From: Limanda limanda
Lineage: Eukaryota; Chordata; Actinopteri; Pleuronectiformes; Pleuronectidae
Length of the DNA stretch: 64,000 nucleotides
Direction of reading: 5' to 3'
Assembly: GCF_963576545.1 (NCBI RefSeq)
Contig: NC_083647.1
Location: 8,287,007-8,351,006 of the forward strand
Below the pieces are notes generated by a model. It saw only the letters and a list, made by a program, of their open reading frames with translations. It made no database searches and had not been told where the DNA came from. Numbering within the stretch: the stretch's first letter is position 1; each line of letters starts with the position of its first letter. The position numbers and the translations under genes are program-made. Shown here one piece after another: positions 1 to 64,000 of the stretch.

Positions 1-120
1 TATTCGGCGGTTTGTCACCTCATGCACGGACACAAACAAGTATTAAGAGATATGTGATTACCAGAACAACACAGGTGGTCAAATGCAAACATGTGTGTGG
101 GTGCTGATACAGACACACAC
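1..120 (-). other. pxdn: pxdn intron 21 (partial)
   Basis: Intronic sequence after the exon 21 donor. No further exon is visible before the window edge. Confidence 0.8.
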
Positions 121-53121
<53,001 letters not shown>

Positions 53122-53162
53122 TGCTAGCAGTGAGCCGAGCAGAGCACAGACCGCCAGCTGGC

Positions 53163-53636
<474 letters not shown>

Positions 53637-53646
53637 CACACACACA

Positions 53647-53689
<43 letters not shown>

Positions 53690-53706
53690 ACACAGACTGC
53701 TCAACT

Positions 53707-53765
<59 letters not shown>

Positions 53766-54029
53766 CCCCCTCATGCAAGTGAAGCGTCAGTATCCAAAAG
53801 TTTGTAAGACTGTAATAACCCTTTTGAGTGTTTGCTTTAACCCACCGTACTTCACTTTTTTTGCCGGCATTTTGACTAATTTCAAAATTTGCAAGTCTTC
53901 CACCTCCCCAACAACTTATAATTTGTTACAGCCTAAATTAACCCTTTGGTCATGATGCTAACCTTTGCTGCTGCAAAAACGATTTTAAAAAAAATGTCAT
54001 TGAACAAATTATAGTGATTTCTCTTTTTT
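53637..54029. repeat. CA/GA satellite unit 2
   Basis: The same order as unit 1: CA tract, CTCAACTGGGAG, shorter (GA)n (53709-53762), then GCAAGTGAAGCGTCAGTATC and the same tail with scattered differences, ending TTTCTCTTTTTTC. A direct tandem copy. Confidence 0.9.
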
Positions 54030-54175
54030 CACACACACAGACACACACACACAACACACACACAAACCTTTGGTCATGATACTAAACTTTGCTGCTGCAA
54101 ATAATTTTTTTTTAGAAATCTTAAAAATGTCATTGGGCAAATTATAGCGACAGATTTCTCTTTTCTCAGAGATGG
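54030..54175. repeat. CA/GA satellite unit 3, internally deleted
   Basis: CA tract followed directly by CCTTTGGTCATGATACTAAA and the end of the unit tail. The GA tract and first part of the tail are missing. Confidence 0.85.
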
Positions 54176-56002
54176 AGCCCAAACAAGATAGATGATATTC
54201 CTGGAACCCCCTCCTGTACGTTTTAGCTTTAAAGGTTCAGTGTGTACGGTTTAGTGACCACTAGTGGTGGAGTTGCATGTTGCATGTTGAGAACCAGTGG
54301 TAGCCTTCAGTTGACATAAAAACTCACTCTGGGCTACTTTAAAAAACATGGCGGCCTCTGTAGCGAGGACTCGCTGATGTAGATTTCTTATGTTAGCTGT
54401 ATATATAGAAAGAGAGAGCCAGACAACCCTGCAAAAAACAGATAAATCGTGCAGTTTTTTTCCTGTTTCAAGGAAAAACTCTTATGTGTGAGGCGTCCCC
54501 TGTCCTGTCAGAGTGAAGGATCACTGTACAGAGTGAAAAGCTTCCTGTAGGGTTCCATGTTACATAAGAGCCGAAGGAGTCTCTTGGATATGGTGTTCAG
54601 AATAAAATAGAAATGTTAAAGAAAAGGCTGCCCAGCCACTGTCATACCTAAATGAAATGCATTGATTCATATTATTGATTTGACATATGCTTGTTCTGAC
54701 ATGTTGACACATCTGCCCAGAAGAAGACTTTGGCCTCTCTGTAAACGGGGAAATATGACAAAAATGAACAAAGGAATGTAAAGCAAGCTGATATTTTTAG
54801 TTGGATGGCCACTAATGGCCCCTGGTGGTGGTGGCGGAGTACTGCCTATGATATGTGTGTTCAAAAAGTTAGTTCTAATTCTATTTCCAGCTAAAAACCT
54901 GAAAATGTTATTTTTTTTATGACTATGACAAATAAATATTGATTTCATAAGGATGAGAAAATATATTCATGTTCAATTATCTTAGTCAGCAAGACAAAGC
55001 TAAGCTAATTAGAGGGCTAATTAGCCTCCGACCAGTCACAGGTGAGCACTATAAAGATGACCACTTGATGCACCAATCAGGAGAGAGAAATTGAAATGCT
55101 TCCCCACTTCACATAAGTTGAAATTTTATTTGTTGAAGAGCATCATTGACATGAAGTTAAACTGTATCTACAGCATTGTTGATTTAACACTATTGTGCCT
55201 ATGTCAATGCTGACATCTGCTGGTCATTTTCCTAAATAACACGTACCCTACAACCTATTTTTCACAACTTATAAAATAATGTTATGCCACTAATCAGCGG
55301 CAGCAGCTCCCGGGCCTTGCATGCTGCCTCCTGATTGGTCTATTATCTCAAATTGTAACTGCAATAACCTCATTCCACATCCACATTCTTGATTTCTGCA
55401 TGGTGTGGGTGAGAGGTGGATGCATCACCTGTTGCTGGCACACCACTGCGTCATTGTTACCTTTTCAGCCATTAACAATACTGTAGACTGTGGTATTTCA
55501 TTGTCAGAGAGCTGTGCTGACAATCTCCACTGGTGTATACTGGTGAATTTCCTTCTGTTGTACTATATCATGGTGGGGGACCCGTCCAGGGTGTACCCCC
55601 ACCTCAAGCCCAATATCGGCTGGGATTGGATCCTGGGGAAGAAATTCTACTTGAATGATGAGAGTTGCTGATTCTTCAGGTTGACCCTCGTGTGGCTTCC
55701 TCATAACATGAACACACACTATCACACAACCCCCCTAAAGATCACATATGCACGATCTGACAGACATCATCCAAAAATGAATACATTTTCTGCTAAACAT
55801 CTAAAACTACAATGTCCCCCCCCCCCCCCCCCAAAGACCCTCAAAGGATAAGCGATATAGATCAAAGATGGATGGAAGCTTCTTTTCCTCAGTAAGTCAC
55901 TATGATAAAATACTTAAAATGGAGAAATGTTCAGCAGTGTTAATGTGTAATGAGCACAGAGAAGGAGTTATTTTACAGGCCTCTGGCAACACATTTTTTT
56001 TC
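54176..56002. other. myt1l-pxdn intergenic region
   Basis: 1.8 kb beyond the satellite units. It holds a dispersed-repeat-like start (TTAAAGGTTCAGTGTGTA, about 54229-54620), a teleost repeat (55578-55876) with a poly-C run (55816-55832), and no coding signal. Any distal pxdn promoter sequence must lie here or in the satellite. Confidence 0.7.
55578..55876 (+). repeat. dispersed teleost repeat (GGGTGTACCCC...GGATAAGCGATATAGA)
   Basis: GTCCAGGGTGTACCCCCACC, GGCTGGGATTGGATCCTG, then GGATAAGCGATATAGA and ATGGATGG, shared in inverse with 14183-14262. Interrupted by a poly-C run and unrelated bases. Confidence 0.6.
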
Positions 56003-56008
56003 TTTATT
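56003..56008 (-). terminator. candidate myt1l poly(A) signal AATAAA
   Basis: The plus strand reads tttatt. On the minus strand AATAAA is followed by an A-run, then a GT-rich TGTGTTG. It is the last good hexamer before repeat-like DNA. Other hexamers closer to the stop could serve shorter isoforms. Confidence 0.45.
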
Positions 56009-57963
56009 CAGAGTAAGATGTGTCAACATCCAGCATGACAAAAATTGTACAAAGTTCACAATTTATAAATTAAATATCACAGCAACTTGTGATCTCACAC
56101 ATTTATAGCAAAATTAAAATGTCAACAAATCCATGCTGTGTAGTACAAAAATAAATCAAACTTCAGTTCCACAGAGAGCACAATAGTTTATACAAAATCC
56201 TGTCTTTGTTAATGGTCACTCAAATCAACCTCGAAGTGAATCGGCTCAAAGAAAAGAATAAACTCTGATGGAGTCACAATAATTTATATGAAAAGTCAGC
56301 ATTCTAAATACTTGACGACCGTATTTGTGTTCCCTATAGATAGTAACAGATAACTATTTTTCAGATTTGTTATTTATGTACCAACATCAGATGAGCAGCC
56401 AGTTTGTGCTTTAAAACCCCTTTTTCCATTTTTCACTGATAATGAGAAGTAATTCAAAAACTGGTACTAGCTATTACTCTACTGAAGCATTACTATATTG
56501 GCAAAAAGCTGCAGACACGATGCTGTGGAGAAAAGGCGTATGCAGTCATGGATGATGGGTAGTAGAGTCCTGAAAGAGGACAGTAAAGTACAATAGATGA
56601 GATTCAATCAGGTGAACGACAAGCACCTTTTGCATTAGCTCTCAAAAAAGGCAAATTCTGAACATGATCGCTAACAACTAGAACAACAGAACGGAGGGGT
56701 GTGCACGCAGCCTGCGACTGGGTCACCCCTCGAAGGTCTCATTTCACCAGACCTACGTTTTCTTCCACTTTTTTTTTAAAACCTTGAATTGATTGACTAT
56801 TTAATCCTTTGTACAGTGATTAGATATAAAGTGCTGCTGGGGGATAACTTCATCTTCCTAAAACATAGCAAAAATGAAAGAACATTGTTAATGTTTTTAC
56901 ATAATAGCCTACAGTATAACTGCTATGGTTATAATCATCCGCTTCTCTGATTTCAAGTCCCTGTTCCTCCTCTCTCAGTGGTACTAAATCCACGCCCGCA
57001 GTGGCTCCGAGCGGTTGGTTGCTCCAATCGTGTGCCAAAGAGGTCGCCTGGAAAAAAATTGCACGCCGCCGTACGCAAAGGATAATATCTTCAAGGACAA
57101 GTGCAAATAGTCTACTGGCACATAAGTGGGGACAGTGACCCTGTAAGTCCCGCTGTCATACTCTATAAATACTCTTTACAAAAACCCTCTGAAACCCTCC
57201 TTTTTTTTAGGTGCTCGGGTACTGCTTTTTAGTTCCTGTAAGAACATCAAAACATGGAAACGAAGGTGTCCCTGTGCAAAATCGTACAGACAAAAAGTGG
57301 AACTCATATACTTTCCCATCTAAATCTCAATGTCCAGGTTCCTTCCTCTTTTTTAAAAAGATTTTTGTATTAAAAGATTTGTATAAAAATCAATATTTTA
57401 CATAGGTTATATTAAAAAGATTCACGTTACCCCGCTATGCTTATAAACAAGAAATTGCATATACCCAACCTTTTTTTTCTTTCTTTTGCAGATTGCATTC
57501 TGTACCTACGATAAACAAATTATTTAATTATTATATTGCTGAGACCTTTCTGGATCCTAGCAACTACAGGTCTCGAGATTGAGCAGATTTGATACTAGAA
57601 AGGCTCGAATGTGGTCATTGTCTTTACACATCATTTTTCTATTTGAGATTAGTTAATAAGGATGAGCATGTGAACATGCATGCACCGCACAGATGTGTTC
57701 CTCTAGGAATTTTCTCTCCTAGATTAATGGGAATTCCACCATCGGGTTTCCGTGTAATGATGTTTACAATATAACTGTTCATACATACATTCATACAAAC
57801 ATCAGGTCAGTTTCCTTTACAGCACCAATTGAAAATGCCCCCACCTACAGCTACACATCCTTTGTTGTTGTTCTTCATCAAAACAAAACACAAACGTTTC
57901 TCAAGCATAGTCAGAAAATAAAGCAATTCGCAAACCAGTTCTTGCTCTTGAACAATCTACACG

Positions 57964-58020
57964 CAAGAAGAAGAGGAGGAGGAGCAGGAGGAGGAGGAGG
58001 AAGAGGAGGAGGAGAAGAAA
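57964..58020. repeat. purine tract on + / CU-rich tract on myt1l mRNA
   Basis: A run of aag, gag and agg triplets. In the myt1l transcript it reads as an almost pure CU tract inside the 3'UTR, the kind of sequence bound by PTB-family proteins. Confidence 0.85.
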
Positions 58021-58567
58021 AACAAAACATCTAAAATCATCCAGTCCAAAATCCGCCCGTGAGCAGAAAAATAACTAGCTTCCTCCTGGCTCGTAGTTTT
58101 TTCGTTTTTATTTCACTGTCTGTTTTTTCATCTAAAATGCTTTTGTCGTCAAACGATAAAAAGAACCTCTTGTTCCGTAATCATTAGCTTGTACTGTTCA
58201 GAAATATACACTAAAAATGTGCATACATGAGCAGCTAGAAACATTACATGACACTATGTCAGCTCATATGAAAACGTACAAAATGTGAATGTCCTCAAAA
58301 ACTATTCCGCGGTTTGTCTCTTTTTATGTTCTTTCTCAAAGCAAGACCCAAAAAGGAAAAGAAAGACGGAGAAGTAATGATCTTGAGGTCTTCCTTAGCA
58401 TAACACCTCTTTTTTGAGAGAATTCAGAATATATAACACTGTATAAGTCACTGCACCGCACCGAGGAGCTGAAACCGCCACTGCCTGTTTGTGTATGGAT
58501 TTGATGCACCGTCCAGACCTGCCGGGGGGGAAACAAACAAAAAATGTCCCTTCACTCAAAGAAGTGG

Positions 58568-64000
<5,433 letters not shown>

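Larger units (their letters stand above)
56003..58567 (-). other. myt1l: probable myt1l 3'UTR
   Basis: About 2.56 kb after the stop with no coding potential and few of the dispersed repeats that fill the introns. On the minus strand it ends with AATAAA (56008-56003) followed by a TGTGTTG stretch suited to a downstream element. It contains a 57-base pyrimidine tract on the mRNA strand (57964-58020 on +). The exact 3' end is inferred. Confidence 0.55.

Overview
The window is vertebrate genomic DNA, almost certainly from a teleost fish. The evidence is large AT-rich introns with consensus splice sites, abundant CA/TG and GA microsatellites, tRNA-derived SINE-like copies, and several non-autonomous hAT-type transposons of the kind common in ray-finned fish. 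There is no bacterial or viral gene content. Every real coding segment I can support lies on the minus strand and belongs to one of two genes.

Gene 1 is pxdn (peroxidasin). It covers about 0.1-53.1 kb, and I resolved 21 coding exons from the ATG at 53121 down to 121. Their phases join without a break into 1394 codons: signal peptide, LRRNT, five LRRs in five 72-bp exons, LRRCT, four Ig domains, an animal haem-peroxidase domain with its catalytic residues intact, a proprotein-convertase-type RGRR site and the start of a trimerising coiled coil. The C-terminal VWC domain should lie beyond the left edge. Intron 1 is 13.25 kb.

Gene 2 is myt1l (myelin transcription factor 1-like). Its last five coding exons (58568-64000) encode the end of one C2HC zinc finger, a complete final finger, the C-terminal coiled coil and the stop. 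A long 3'UTR probably runs to a poly(A) signal near 56003. Most of the gene lies beyond the right edge. The myt1l-pxdn tandem arrangement matches the linkage seen in other vertebrates, but here only about 2.6-2.9 kb separates the myt1l 3' end from the pxdn start.

The remaining sequence is introns, UTR and intergenic DNA loaded with repeats. The best supported are four non-autonomous hAT-like elements with 8-bp target-site duplications (three perfect, one 7/8). Two of them (17795-18354 and 45157-45818) are close relatives with a GC-rich tandem-repeat core. Two others are nested in older repeats. Other structures include an inverted pair of terminal-inverted-repeat elements flanking pxdn exons 16-18, an AGGTCA-containing near-perfect palindrome in pxdn intron 12, a SINE fragment abutting the exon 19 splice donor, and a tandemly amplified CA/GA satellite directly upstream of the pxdn start codon. 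I found no nested gene, RNA gene, CRISPR array or credible new protein system. The interest here lies in transposon and regulatory structure within a conserved gene pair.
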